NCBI RefSeq assembly: GCF_035917235.1
Contig: NZ_CP108423.1
Span: 1,674,001-1,738,000 of the forward strand
Length of the DNA: 64,000 nucleotides
Source of the DNA: Streptomyces sp. NBC_01294
Lineage (GTDB): Bacteria > Actinomycetota > Actinomycetes > Streptomycetales > Streptomycetaceae
Reading direction: 5' to 3'
The position numbers and the translations under genes were made by a program. The notes below the pieces were generated by a model. The model had not been told where the DNA came from, did no database searches, and saw only the letters and a program-made list of their open reading frames with translations. Shown piece after piece: positions 34,369 through 42,737 of the stretch (its first letter is position 1; each line of letters starts with the position of its first letter).

Positions 34369-35711
34369 ATGTCCGTCACCCGACGCAGCCTGCTCGCCGC
34401 CGGCGCGATCGCCTTCAGCGGGGCGCTCGGCGCGCTGTTCGCCGGCGGCTCGCGCGTCGCCGGGGCCGAGCGGGGGTACGGGCCGCTGCTGGCGGATCCG
34501 CGCGGGCTGCTCGACCTGCCCGCCGGGTTCACCTACCGGGTCCTCTCGCGCTCGGGCGGCCCGCTGCGCTCCGGCGAGGGCACCGTCCCGGCCAACTGCG
34601 ACGGCATGGCCGCCTTCGACGCCGGCGGCGGCCGCGTCCAACTGGTCCGCAACCACGAGAACCGCACCACCGCCGCACTGCGCGTCCCCGCCGTGCCGGG
34701 CCTGACGTACGACCCCCACGCCCTGGGCGGCTGCACGGCCCTGGACCTCGACCCGGCCGGGCAGGTCACCGGCGAGCGGGTCGCCCTCGCCGGTACCGCC
34801 GTCAACTGCGCGGGCGGCCGCACCCCCTGGAACACCTGGCTGAGCTGCGAGGAGACCGAGGACCGCGCGGGCACCTCCGGCTACACCAAGGACCACGGCT
34901 ACGTCTTCGAGGTGGACCCGGCCCGCCCGCTCCGCTCGGGCGCGGTCCCGCTCACCGCGATGGGCCGCTTCGCGCACGAGGCCGTCGCGGTGGACCCGTA
35001 CCGCGGGGTGGTCTACGAGACCGAGGACGCCTTCACCGAGCCGTTCGGGCTCTTCTACCGCTTCCTGCCGGCCCGGCCGCTGGGCGGAACCGGGTCCCTG
35101 CGCGCCGGGGGCGCCCTGGAGGCGCTGCGCGTGCCGGGGCTGGCCGACCTGGCGTCGGTGGCCGAACCCGGCGCGGAGTTCCCGGTGGAGTGGGTGCCCG
35201 TCCCGGACCCCTCGGCGGCCCGGACGCCGATCCGGCTGCAGGACTTCGGGCCGGGCGGGATCACCCACGCGCAGAAGCTGGAGGGCTGCTACTGGGGTGG
35301 CTCCGGCGTCCACTTCGTCTCCAGCTACGCCCGCAGCGGCGAGGGGGCGTCCGGCGACCACCACGGGCAGGTGTGGTTCTACGATCCGCGGCGCGCCCGG
35401 CTGCGGCTGGACGTCCTCTTCGGCCCGGCCGCCGACATCATGCTGCCCGGGGACTCCCCCGACAACATCTGCCTGGCCCCGGACGGCGGCCTGATGGTGT
35501 GCGAGGACGGCGGCGGGGCGCAGTACGTCTTCGGCGTGACGGCGGGCGGCGAGGTCTATCCGATGGCCCGCAACGCCGAGGACATCGGGCGGCCGGGGGC
35601 CCCGGAGTGGGGCGAGTTCGCCGGGGTCACCTTCTCCCCCGACGGGCGCACGATGTACCTCAACACCTACGTCCCGGGAACCACGTTCGCCGTGACGGGC
35701 CCTGGCACTGA
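34369..35711 (+). CDS. PhoX/DUF839-like protein with an apparent 3' frameshift
   Basis: The ATG at 34369 opens a protein with a Tat signal (MSVTRRSLLAAGAIAFSGALG). It continues with LPAGFTYRVLSRSGG, LVRNHENRTT, CTALDLDPAG, TWLSCEETED, YGYVFEVDP-like and GGITHAQKLEGC segments typical of PhoX/DUF839 proteins. The expected ending VTGPWH-stop is present but displaced. ACGGGCCCTGGCACTGA would read TGPWH* if one extra base were present near 35700. As given, the length 34369-35711 is one base short of a multiple of three, and the frame continues into the next gene to 36777 (802 codons). A one-base deletion (real or a sequencing/assembly error in the CCC run) is the simplest reading. Calcium-dependent extracellular phosphatase activity is a family inference. 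Confidence 0.75.
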
Positions 35712-35832
35712 CCCCGCGCTCCCCTCCGTTCGACCTGGGGAAGCGCCTGGGGGACCACCCGCGGGCCATCGGCCCGTCGTGCCCGCCGACCGACTTCGAC
35801 GTCGAGGAGCGCCGTGCACGACTACTTGCCGG

Positions 35833-35853
35833 ATAGTCATATATTTTGCCTGT
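35833..35853 (+). promoter_or_regulatory. AT-rich promoter for the deacetylase, possibly leaderless
   Basis: The stretch atagtcatatattttgcc is strikingly AT-rich for this genome and contains TATATT ~8 bases before the GTG at 35854. No ribosome site precedes that GTG, so the mRNA may start at or just before it. I found no convincing -35 hexamer. Confidence 0.5.
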
Positions 35854-36777
35854 GTGACCATTTCTGTGCGCAAAGCGGCGTCCGTCGCCGCTCTCAGTGC
35901 CGCCCTCGGCGTCGTCCTCACGGGATGCTCGGGCGGCGCCGGCACGTCGGACGCCGGCCGCGAAGCCCGTATGGGCACCCCCGCCGCCCCGGCCTCCGGC
36001 GCGCCCGCCACGTCCCCGCAGAGCAGCGGACCCGCCGCCCCGACCGCCGCGGCGCCGCAGGCCGGTGCGCCCGCCAAGGCCCCGACCATGGCACCCGGCC
36101 CGGGCGGCCTGACCCCGGTCTTCGAGCGGGCGACGCAGCAGACGGACAAGACCGTGGCGCTGACCTTCGACGCCGACATGACCTCCGACCAGGGGCCGCG
36201 GGCGGCGGGCGGGGAGCAGTTCGACAATCCCGGCCTGATCTCGGCCCTGCGCACCCTCAAGGTGCCCTCGACGATCTTCATGACGGGCCGCTGGGCCGAG
36301 GAGTACCCGGACCAGACGAAGGCGATCGGGACCGACCCGAACTTCGAGGTCGCGAACCACTCGTACAGCCACCACGCCTTCAAGTCCCCCTGCTACGGGC
36401 TGCCCGCGCTCGACGGCGCCGCCGCCCGCGCCGACGTGGACCGGGCCTTCGCCGCCTTCCGGCAGGCGGGGGCGGTCAACACCGTCCCGTACTTCCGCTT
36501 CCCCGGCGGCTGCTACGACGACCAGGCGCTGCGGGCCCTGTCCACGGCCAAGGTCACGGCCGTCCAGTGGGACGTGGTCAGCGGCGACGCCTTCGCGAGC
36601 GACCCGGACGCGGTGGCCGAGCAGGTGCTCGCCGGGGTGAAGCCCGGCTCGGTGGTGGTCATGCACTGCACGCGCAGCGCCGCCCCGGTCACCGAGGAGG
36701 CCGTCCGGAAGATCGTCCCGGAGCTGCGCAAGCGCGGCTACCGGTTCGTGAAGGTCTCCGAACTCATCGGGAAATAG
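35854..36777 (+). CDS. Polysaccharide deacetylase lipoprotein
   Basis: This 307-aa lipoprotein has a signal peptide ending in the lipobox VVLTGC, then a ~50-residue Ala/Pro/Gln linker. The NodB domain follows: ALTFDADMTSDQG (catalytic Asp pair), ANHSYSHHAFKSPC (HxxxH metal site), YFRFPGGCYDD and VVMHCT. It should remove N-acetyl groups from an envelope or extracellular polysaccharide. GTG 35854 is the first in-frame start after the AT-rich promoter; GTG 35866 is equally possible. It reads in the same frame as the upstream PhoX-like gene because of the apparent frameshift, so a naive caller would fuse them. The lipoprotein signal in the middle shows that they are separate. Confidence 0.88.
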   Translation: MTISVRKAASVAALSAALGVVLTGCSGGAGTSDAGREARMGTPAAPASGAPATSPQSSGPAAPTAAAPQAGAPAKAPTMAPGPGGLTPVFERATQQTDKTVALTFDADMTSDQGPRAAGGEQFDNPGLISALRTLKVPSTIFMTGRWAEEYPDQTKAIGTDPNFEVANHSYSHHAFKSPCYGLPALDGAAARADVDRAFAAFRQAGAVNTVPYFRFPGGCYDDQALRALSTAKVTAVQWDVVSGDAFASDPDAVAEQVLAGVKPGSVVVMHCTRSAAPVTEEAVRKIVPELRKRGYRFVKVSELIGK

Positions 36778-36786
36778 CCGGAGCCC

Positions 36787-36978
36787 TCAGCCGGAGCAGG
36801 CGGTGCGCTGCGCGTCCTGCCACTCGCACACCGGGCAGAGCACCACGCCCGGGGTCGCGACCCCGTACTCGGTGGGCTTGCCGCACTCCAGGCAGTCCGC
36901 GTACGGCGGCCCCGGCACCCGCCCGGCCGGGGCGGCGGGAGCGGGGCAGTACGACGGGGTCTCGGCCGGCTGGTCCAT
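36787..36978 (-). CDS. Small zinc-ribbon protein
   Basis: This 63-aa protein has two CxxC pairs (CLECGKPTEYG...VLCPVCEW) spaced like a rubredoxin-type zinc ribbon, after a Pro/Ala-rich N-terminal arm. A further Cys lies near the end. The ATG at 36978 gives a compact product; longer upstream frames are GC shadows. Convergent with the deacetylase, with only 9 bases between stops. Function unknown. Confidence 0.65.
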   Translation of the reverse strand: MDQPAETPSYCPAPAAPAGRVPGPPYADCLECGKPTEYGVATPGVVLCPVCEWQDAQRTACSG

Positions 36979-37054
36979 GCGTACGAGCGTACTCGGGCCG
37001 GCCGGCGCGCGGCAGGGAGCCGCGGGAGGCCCGGTCCGGCGGCGGCCGCACGCG

Positions 37055-37708
37055 TCAGCCGCCCCGCCGCGCGGCCGCCAGGCAGGCCACCGCACCCGCC
37101 GCGCCGGCCAGCAGCAGCGCACCTGCCAGGGCCGTCCACGGCAGCGGTACGGTGCCCGAGCGCGCCCCCGTGACCAGGGCCGACACCGCGCCGCGGGCCG
37201 GGGACGGCGCGAGGACCCAGGCCAGCAGGGAGCCGAGGGTCCCGGCCAGCACCCCGTAGCCGCGGCGCCGCACCAGCGGCCTGCTGCACAGCGCCCCCAC
37301 GGCCGCGCCGGTCAGCGCGCACACCGCCACCGCCAGGGCGCCGGCCAGGGCGGTCGCGGCGGGATCGAGCCCGGCCCGGTCGCCGAGCAGCAGGGCGACG
37401 GCAGCTCCGGCCGCTCCCGCGAGCAGCGCCCCGCCGAGGCCGGTGAGCAGTGCCGCCGCATGGACCCGTACGGGGCCGGCCGCGGCGGCGGCGCAGTCAC
37501 GCGCGGCGTCGGGCTCGCCGGTGACGCAGATCCGGACGAGCCAGACGGCCGACGGGACCAGGCCGGCGGCCGCGTAGCCGAGGGAGTCCAGCGCCGGTTC
37601 GCCCGGCTGGATCCCGACGGCCACGAAGGCGGCGTACACGAAGAACGGGGCGAGCCAGCGCTGCGAGCGCAGCAGCAGGGCGCTCTGGTAGCGGAGCAGG
37701 GCGGTCAC
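37055..37708 (-). CDS. ABC transporter membrane subunit
   Basis: This 217-aa protein is strongly hydrophobic with about five to six membrane helices (for example LAPFFVYAAFVAVGI, AALLTGLGGALLAGAAGAAVALLLG, ALAGALAVAVCALTGAAVGALC). GTG 37708 has a GGAGGA ribosome site and overlaps the ATPase stop by GTGA, so the two are a coupled ABC-type pair. Direction (import or export) is unknown; the absence of a binding protein favours export. It resembles ABC-2-like permeases in size. Confidence 0.75.
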   Translation of the reverse strand: MTALLRYQSALLLRSQRWLAPFFVYAAFVAVGIQPGEPALDSLGYAAAGLVPSAVWLVRICVTGEPDAARDCAAAAAGPVRVHAAALLTGLGGALLAGAAGAAVALLLGDRAGLDPAATALAGALAVAVCALTGAAVGALCSRPLVRRRGYGVLAGTLGSLLAWVLAPSPARGAVSALVTGARSGTVPLPWTALAGALLLAGAAGAVACLAAARRGG

Positions 37709-38532
37709 GGCAGTTCCTCCACGGCCCGGACGTGCCACGGCGGCCGGGCGGTGAGCAGGACGCGCAGCACCTCGTCGGAGCGGGCGGCGTCCACGGTCAG
37801 CACGGCGCCGCCGTCCGGGTCGGGCACGCCGGCGAGGCCCGCCGGCAGCGGGCTGCCGGGCGGTCCGGCGGCCCGGATCCGGACGCGGGTCGCCCCTGCC
37901 CCTTCGGACGTCGGCATCGGCACCGGCACCGGCACCGGCACCGGCACGAGCGACGTGCCTTCGACCCGGTAGTGCGCGTCGGGTGCGCCCGCGAGCCGCC
38001 GGGGGTCGTGGTCGACGAAGACCACCGTGGCCCCGGCGGCGGTGCGTTCGGCCACGGCGAGGTCCAACTCGGTCCGGGCGGAGGCGTCCAGCCCGGTCCA
38101 GGCCTCGTCGAGAACGAGCAGCCCCGGTTCGGCGAGCAGGGCCTGGGCGACGGCCACCTTCTGGCTGGTCCCCTTGGACAGTTCGGCCATCGGGGTGCGG
38201 GCGTGCCCGGCGGCCCCGAACCGCTCCAGCCAGTGCTCCGCCCGCCGGGCCGCCTCGGCTCCCCGGAGCCCGTGCACCCGGCCCAGGTGGGTCAGGTAGG
38301 CGGCGGCGCCGAGCGGCAGCGCGGCCGGGAAGCGCTCGGGGACGTAGGCCGTGCGGCGCGGGCGGCCGCCCACGCGTCCCTCGGTCGGTGCGTCGATCCC
38401 GGCGACGAGCCGCAGCAGGGTGGACTTGCCGCCGCCGTTGCCGCCTTCGACCCTGACCAGGGCGCCGTGCGGCAGCTCCAGCGAGATCCCGCGCAGCACC
38501 CAGGGCCGCCGTGGTCCGTAGCGGCGGCCCAC
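37705..38532 (-). CDS. ABC transporter ATP-binding subunit
   Basis: This 275-aa ATPase has Walker A EGGNGGGKST, signature LSKGTSQKVAVAQAL, Walker B LLVLDEAWTGLD and switch VFVDHDPRR. The signature begins LSKG where LSGG is standard. A linker LVPVPVPVPVPMP is encoded by a hexanucleotide repeat, followed by a short C-terminal domain. GTG 38532 is the first good start, but the typical N-terminal strand seems to begin further upstream (HLTGVGRRYGPRRPWVLRGISLEL), so a CTG start near 38565 is possible. It is coupled to the membrane subunit downstream. Confidence 0.88.
   Translation of the reverse strand: MGRRYGPRRPWVLRGISLELPHGALVRVEGGNGGGKSTLLRLVAGIDAPTEGRVGGRPRRTAYVPERFPAALPLGAAAYLTHLGRVHGLRGAEAARRAEHWLERFGAAGHARTPMAELSKGTSQKVAVAQALLAEPGLLVLDEAWTGLDASARTELDLAVAERTAAGATVVFVDHDPRRLAGAPDAHYRVEGTSLVPVPVPVPVPMPTSEGAGATRVRIRAAGPPGSPLPAGLAGVPDPDGGAVLTVDAARSDEVLRVLLTARPPWHVRAVEELP
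37913..37948 (-). repeat. GGCACC hexanucleotide repeat inside the ABC ATPase
   Basis: Six consecutive 6-base units (ggcatc, then four ggcacc, then ggcacg) encode alternating Val-Pro on the minus strand. Loss or gain of units would stay in frame. Confidence 0.85.
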
Positions 38533-38561
38533 GCCGGTCAGGTGCGTTGCGGTCGGTGCCC

Positions 38562-39236
38562 TCAGTGCGACGCCGCCGTCTCGGTGACCTCGCTCGGGCG
38601 GACGATGACGAAGCCCTCGCCGCGCAGCATCAGCTGGACGGCCTCGCCGGAGCCGCCGCGGATCATCGAGCCGACCGACTGGGAGCGGTGCAGGCCGGTC
38701 TCCAGAGCGGCGCTCCAGCCGACCACCGCGTCCGTGTCGACGTAGACCGGGGACTGGGCGGTGACCGGGATGATGATCGGGTTGCCGTCGCAGACCACGG
38801 CGAGCTTGCCGGTGCCGGTGAAGAGGCTGTTGAAGAGGCCGCCGCCGGTCATGCCGGCGCCCTTCACCATCTTGATCTCGTAGGACAGGGTCGGGTCGAA
38901 GCAGAGCACGTTGCGGCCGTTGATGGTGAGGGCGTCACCCGGCTCGAAGTCGATGATGAAGCAGTTGCCCGCCTGGTGGGCGAACCAGGCCTCGCCCTGA
39001 CCGCGTACGGACATCAGGGCCAGGCCCTCGCCCGTCACGGCGCGCTTGAGCATGCCGCCTATGCCCTGGCCCTTGCGCTCGAACTGGAGGTTGCCGCGGT
39101 AGGCGACCATCGAGCCCTGACGGGCCAGCATTTCACCGTTGACGTTGTACTTGACGGACTTGGCGTTCTGCAGGCTCATGCCAGGGGTGACGGCCGCCTG
39201 GGCCAGGTTCTCGGACGCGAAAAGATCACTCTTCAT
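38562..39236 (-). CDS. AIM24-family protein
   Basis: This 224-aa soluble protein belongs to the AIM24/TIGR00266 beta-sandwich family: GMSLQNAKSVKYNVNGEMLARQGSMVAYRG, GEGLALMSVRGQGEAWFA, DALTINGRNVLCFDPTLSYEIKMVKG and SAALETGLHRSQSVGSMIRGGSGEAVQLML. The role in bacteria is not established. The ATG at 39236 begins MKSDLFASENL. It lies just upstream of the ABC ATPase on the same strand, so co-transcription is possible. Confidence 0.88.
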   Translation of the reverse strand: MKSDLFASENLAQAAVTPGMSLQNAKSVKYNVNGEMLARQGSMVAYRGNLQFERKGQGIGGMLKRAVTGEGLALMSVRGQGEAWFAHQAGNCFIIDFEPGDALTINGRNVLCFDPTLSYEIKMVKGAGMTGGGLFNSLFTGTGKLAVVCDGNPIIIPVTAQSPVYVDTDAVVGWSAALETGLHRSQSVGSMIRGGSGEAVQLMLRGEGFVIVRPSEVTETAASH

Positions 39237-39307
39237 GGCATCGATCCTCACCCGGGCCGGCCACCCGGGACATCATCCTCAAGGCGGAGCCTGGCATCCT
39301 TGGCGGG

Positions 39308-40060
39308 ATGAGCAGCCAGCACACGAACGACATCTCCGACGTGCCCGCGGTCGGGGCGGACAGCCCGTTCCGGCAGGAACACGTACGGCGCGACGAGGCC
39401 CCGCAGTTCGTCCTGCCGCTGGTGGTGCGGATCGAGAAGGCCGAGCCGCCCGCCCGCACGGACGCCCTGGAGACGGCGGCCCGCGCGGTGCTGGTCCTGC
39501 TCACCGACGAACGGGCGCGGGGCGAGGGCGAGTGGGCCGGGGCGGTCCGCGACTGGCAGGACGCCCGGATCCGCAAGGTGGTCCGGCGGGCGCGCGGGGC
39601 GGAGTGGCGCAAGGCGGAGACCCTGCCGGGCGTCACGGTGGACGGCGACGGCGCGCAGGTACGGGTCTTCCCGCCGGTGCCCCTCGACGGCTGGCCCAAG
39701 GAGCTGGCCAAGCTCCAGGTGTCGGGCACCGATCTGGACGACCCGGAGCCGGTCGCCGCGGTCACCGAGCCGGCCCTGCCCGTGCTGTGGCTCAACCCCG
39801 ACCTCGACATGTCCGCCGGCAAGGCGATGGCCCAGGCCGGGCACGCGGCGCAGCTGGCGTGGTGGGAGCTGACGGAGGCGGAGCGGGCCGCCTGGCAGGA
39901 TTCCGGTTTCCGCCTGGCGGTACGGACGGCCGCGCGCGAGCGGTGGGCGGAGCTGAGCGGGAGCGGGCTGCCCGTGGTGCGCGACGCCGGGTTCACCGAG
40001 ATCGCTCCGGGCAGCGCGACGGTGGTCGCCGACCATCCGGCGCTGCGCTCCCGGCTCTGA
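39308..40060 (+). CDS. PTH2-like peptidyl-tRNA hydrolase domain protein
   Basis: This 250-aa protein ends with a PTH2-like module: VLWLNPDLDMSAGKAMAQAGHAAQLAWWEL, FRLAVRTAARERWAEL and DAGFTEIAPGSATVVAD. The K-x-x-A-Q-x-x-H pattern resembles peptidyl-tRNA hydrolase 2. The first ~140 residues are an extra acidic/basic region absent from minimal PTH2 enzymes. It could hydrolyse peptidyl-tRNA or act in RNA surveillance. Start ATG 39308. Divergent from AIM24. Confidence 0.75.
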   Translation: MSSQHTNDISDVPAVGADSPFRQEHVRRDEAPQFVLPLVVRIEKAEPPARTDALETAARAVLVLLTDERARGEGEWAGAVRDWQDARIRKVVRRARGAEWRKAETLPGVTVDGDGAQVRVFPPVPLDGWPKELAKLQVSGTDLDDPEPVAAVTEPALPVLWLNPDLDMSAGKAMAQAGHAAQLAWWELTEAERAAWQDSGFRLAVRTAARERWAELSGSGLPVVRDAGFTEIAPGSATVVADHPALRSRL

Positions 40061-40180
40061 CGGCCTTCCCCGGCCGGCGGGAACCTCAAATGTTCCTCTG
40101 AACGTCCCTTCCGGCGGTTGGCCCGACTCCGCCGGGGTCATGACATCGGCACACGATGCGACGAGAGGGGGCGAGGGGAC

Positions 40181-41593
40181 ATGAAGCCCATGGCACACCT
40201 GGGGGTGGGCATCGGCTGGCGGCCGGAGATCGCGGAAGCGGTCGAGCGGCTGCCCGGCCTGGACTGGGTCGAGGTGGTGGCCGAGAACGTATGCCCCGGC
40301 CACCTGCCCGAGGCGCTGCTGCGGCTGCGCGAGCGCGGTACGCGTGTCGTGCCGCACGGGGTCTCGCTCGGGCTCGGCGGCGCCGACCGCCCCGACCCGG
40401 AGAAGCTCGCGGCGCTCGGCGAGCGGGCGGTGGCGCTGGGGGCGCCGCTGGTCACCGAGCACATCGCCTTCGTACGGACCTCCTCGCCCGTGCTGGAGGC
40501 CGGGCACCTGCTGCCGGTGCCGCGCACCCGCGACGCGCTGGACGTGCTGTGCGAGAACGTACGGATCGCGCAGGACGCCCTGCCCGTGCCGCTGGCCCTG
40601 GAGAACATCGCGGCGCTGTTCTCGTGGCCGGGCGAGGAGCTGACCGAGGGGCAGTTCCTGACGGAGCTGGTCGAGCGGACCGGTGTCCGGCTGCTGATCG
40701 ACGTGGCCAACCTGCACACCAACCGGGTCAACCGGGGCGAGGACCCGGCCGCCGTCCTGGACGGGATCCCGCTGGAGGCGCTGGCGTATGTGCACGTGGC
40801 GGGCGGTGTGGAGCGGGGCGGCGTCTGGCACGACACGCACGCGCACCCGGTGCCGCCGGTGGTCCTCGACCTGCTGGCCGAGCTGCGCTCCCGGGTGGAC
40901 CCGCCGGGCGTCCTGCTGGAACGCGACGACGACTTCCCGCCGGAGCAGGAACTCGCGGACGAACTGACCGCGATCCGCGCAGTGGTGACGGCGGGCGCCG
41001 CGACGACGCGACCCGCGACCGCAGGCCCCGCGACCGCAGGCCCCGCAACCGCCGGCCCCGCAACCGCGGGCCCCGCGGCCACCGCCCCCGCGACGGAGGT
41101 CCCGGGCGTCGGCGTGCCGGAAGCGGCACCGGAGGCTGCCGCACAGGAGCCCGCCGCGGAGGCGGAGTTCCTCGGCGACACTGAGCCCGCCCGGACCCGG
41201 GTGGCGCTCGGGCAGGCCGCGCTGCTGTCGGCCCTGGTGGCCGGGACCCCGGTGCCCGAGGGGTTCGACCGGCTGCGCATCCGGGTACAGGCCCGGGCCC
41301 TGGCCGCCAAGCGGGCCGACGTGGTGGCCCGGCTGGCTCCCGAGCTGCCCGGGATCCTGGGCGGCCGGGACCCGTACCGCGAGGCCTTCCTCGCCTACGC
41401 CAAGGGCCGCCCCATGACCGCCGGCTACCGCCGGGACGCGCTGGACTTCGCCGAGCACCTGCTGATCCGGGACCTGCCGGCCGATCCGGCCGCCCGGCGC
41501 CGGCTCACCGCCTGGTGGCGGGACCGGGCCGGGGCCAGGCCGCCCGGCCGGATCGTGCGCTGGGCCCGGACGCTCGTGGGGAGGGCGGCATGA
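40181..41593 (+). CDS. DUF692/MNIO iron-dependent enzyme with C-terminal partner domain
   Basis: This 470-aa protein has the full ligand pattern of multinuclear non-heme iron oxidases (the DUF692 family that includes MbnB and TglH): VVPHG (H59), VTEHIAF (H94), LALENIA (E141), [11 protein letters not shown] (D174, N177), YVHVAGG (H205), HDTHAH (D218, H220) and VLLERDDD (E247). A repeat linker of PATAG units (41012-41071) joins it to a helical C-terminal domain of about 170 residues, where MNIO partner (MbnC/DUF2063-like) regions are often found. Known members oxidise Cys-containing precursor peptides. The ATG at 40181 has a GAGAGGGGGCGAGG ribosome site. Its stop overlaps the next ATG (ATGA), so the adjacent Cys-rich membrane protein is the natural substrate candidate. 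Confidence 0.85.
   Translation: MKPMAHLGVGIGWRPEIAEAVERLPGLDWVEVVAENVCPGHLPEALLRLRERGTRVVPHGVSLGLGGADRPDPEKLAALGERAVALGAPLVTEHIAFVRTSSPVLEAGHLLPVPRTRDALDVLCENVRIAQDALPVPLALENIAALFSWPGEELTEGQFLTELVERTGVRLLIDVANLHTNRVNRGEDPAAVLDGIPLEALAYVHVAGGVERGGVWHDTHAHPVPPVVLDLLAELRSRVDPPGVLLERDDDFPPEQELADELTAIRAVVTAGAATTRPATAGPATAGPATAGPATAGPAATAPATEVPGVGVPEAAPEAAAQEPAAEAEFLGDTEPARTRVALGQAALLSALVAGTPVPEGFDRLRIRVQARALAAKRADVVARLAPELPGILGGRDPYREAFLAYAKGRPMTAGYRRDALDFAEHLLIRDLPADPAARRRLTAWWRDRAGARPPGRIVRWARTLVGRAA
41012..41071 (+). repeat. Four near-perfect 15-bp tandem repeats in the MNIO gene
   Basis: CCCGCGACCGCAGGC twice, then CCCGCAACCGCCGGC and CCCGCAACCGCGGGC, encode repeated PATAG. They form the linker between the MNIO and C-terminal domains, and unit gain or loss keeps the frame. 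Confidence 0.9.
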
Positions 41594-42606
41594 ACCTCCT
41601 CGCCCTCGCGATCTGGATCGCCGTCATCGTCTCCTCGTTCCTGCTGATGCGCGGGCTGCGCAGCTCCCGGCCCGCCTCGGCCGGACCTGCGGCCGGGCTC
41701 CACGACCTGTCCGAGGCCGCCTTCGTGGTGGGCGGCCCCGGCACCGTCGTGGACGTCGCGCTCGTCTCCATGCTCGGGGACGGCCGACTCGTGGTCGGCG
41801 GTCCCGGCATCGTCCAGGTACACCCCGGGTCGTGGGCCACCAACCCCACCGAACGCGCCGTCCTCCAGGCCCACCAGGGGGCGCCCTCGGGGTGGCTCTA
41901 CCAGGTGCGCTACACCGCCATGTGCGACCCGGCCGTCCAGGAGATCGGGGACGCGCTGGCCGCACGCGGGCTGCTCTCCCCGCCCGGATCCGGGCGGCCG
42001 TGGCGCCGCTTGGCGCTGCTCCAGGCCGCCGTGTGCGCGCTCCTGATCCCGGTGTCGCTGGTGCTGACCTTCGTGGGCTTCGTCGTCGATTCCGGCCCCC
42101 AGGTGCCGTTCATCGCGAAGGTGCTGGTCGTCCTGGTGGCCGGCATCCTCGTGGGCCTGATCTGCGCGGCCCGGGCCAAGAGCCGGGTCACCCCGGCGGG
42201 GCGGCGGGCGCTGCTCGCGACCCGCTCCGCGCACCGCAACGACCCGACCCCGTACGTGCAGACCGCACTGTTCGGGCTGCGCGGTCTGCGGGACCCGTAC
42301 CTGCGGCAGCAGTTGGTGCCCGCCATCCGCGGCACCCGGCTGGCCGCGGCCCAGTCGGGCCCGCGGTTTCGCAGCACGGACGGGGCGTCGTACGGATCCG
42401 CAGCCGAGCTGCTGCCGGTCCTCTGGTGCGCCACGAGCGACGGCGGCAGTGGCGGTTCGAGCTGCGGCGGTGGCGGTTCGAGCTGCGGCGGCTCCTCGGG
42501 ATCCGGCTGCGGGTCCTCCGGCAGCAGCGGTTCCAGCTGCTCCAGCAGCAGCTCGAGCTGCAGCAGTTCGTCCGGTTCCAGCTGCTCCAGCTCCAGCAGT
42601 TCCTGA
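41590..42606 (+). CDS. TIGR04222-type membrane protein with Cys/Ser/Gly tail
   Basis: This 338-aa protein has an N-terminal helix ([18 protein letters not shown]), a soluble region and two further helices at about 140-190 ([33 protein letters not shown]). Its last ~50 residues are almost only Gly, Ser and six Cys spaced 7-10 residues apart. The core resembles the TIGR04222 'near-uncomplex' domain, which precedes low-complexity tails. It is translationally coupled (ATGA) to the DUF692 enzyme. The tail looks like a substrate and not a folded domain. A Ser/Gly linker for display is the other reading. The mature tail could be modified at Cys; that is inference. Confidence 0.8.
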   Translation: MNLLALAIWIAVIVSSFLLMRGLRSSRPASAGPAAGLHDLSEAAFVVGGPGTVVDVALVSMLGDGRLVVGGPGIVQVHPGSWATNPTERAVLQAHQGAPSGWLYQVRYTAMCDPAVQEIGDALAARGLLSPPGSGRPWRRLALLQAAVCALLIPVSLVLTFVGFVVDSGPQVPFIAKVLVVLVAGILVGLICAARAKSRVTPAGRRALLATRSAHRNDPTPYVQTALFGLRGLRDPYLRQQLVPAIRGTRLAAAQSGPRFRSTDGASYGSAAELLPVLWCATSDGGSGGSSCGGGGSSCGGSSGSGCGSSGSSGSSCSSSSSSCSSSSGSSCSSSSSS

Positions 42607-42682
42607 CCACCCGGTACGGCAACCGGGGGCGTAGGGCGCGGCATCGGGGCCATTGCGGCCGACACCGGCCGGTGATCCTTTA

Positions 42683-42704
42683 CACGGGCGCAGCCCGTGC
42701 CTTT
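42683..42704 (+). terminator. Short hairpin terminator after the MNIO operon
   Basis: A 7-bp stem (cacgggc/gcccgtg) with a GCA loop is followed by CCTTT. It lies 77 bases beyond the stop and before the next promoter. Confidence 0.6.
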
Positions 42705-42737
42705 CATCGATTCATCGGATGAGATGAGGGGGCCGCC

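Noticed and set aside
35814..37259. Plus-strand frame of 481 codons over the deacetylase
   Set aside because: It overlaps the clear deacetylase frame and encodes only Arg/Pro/Gly-rich low-complexity sequence.
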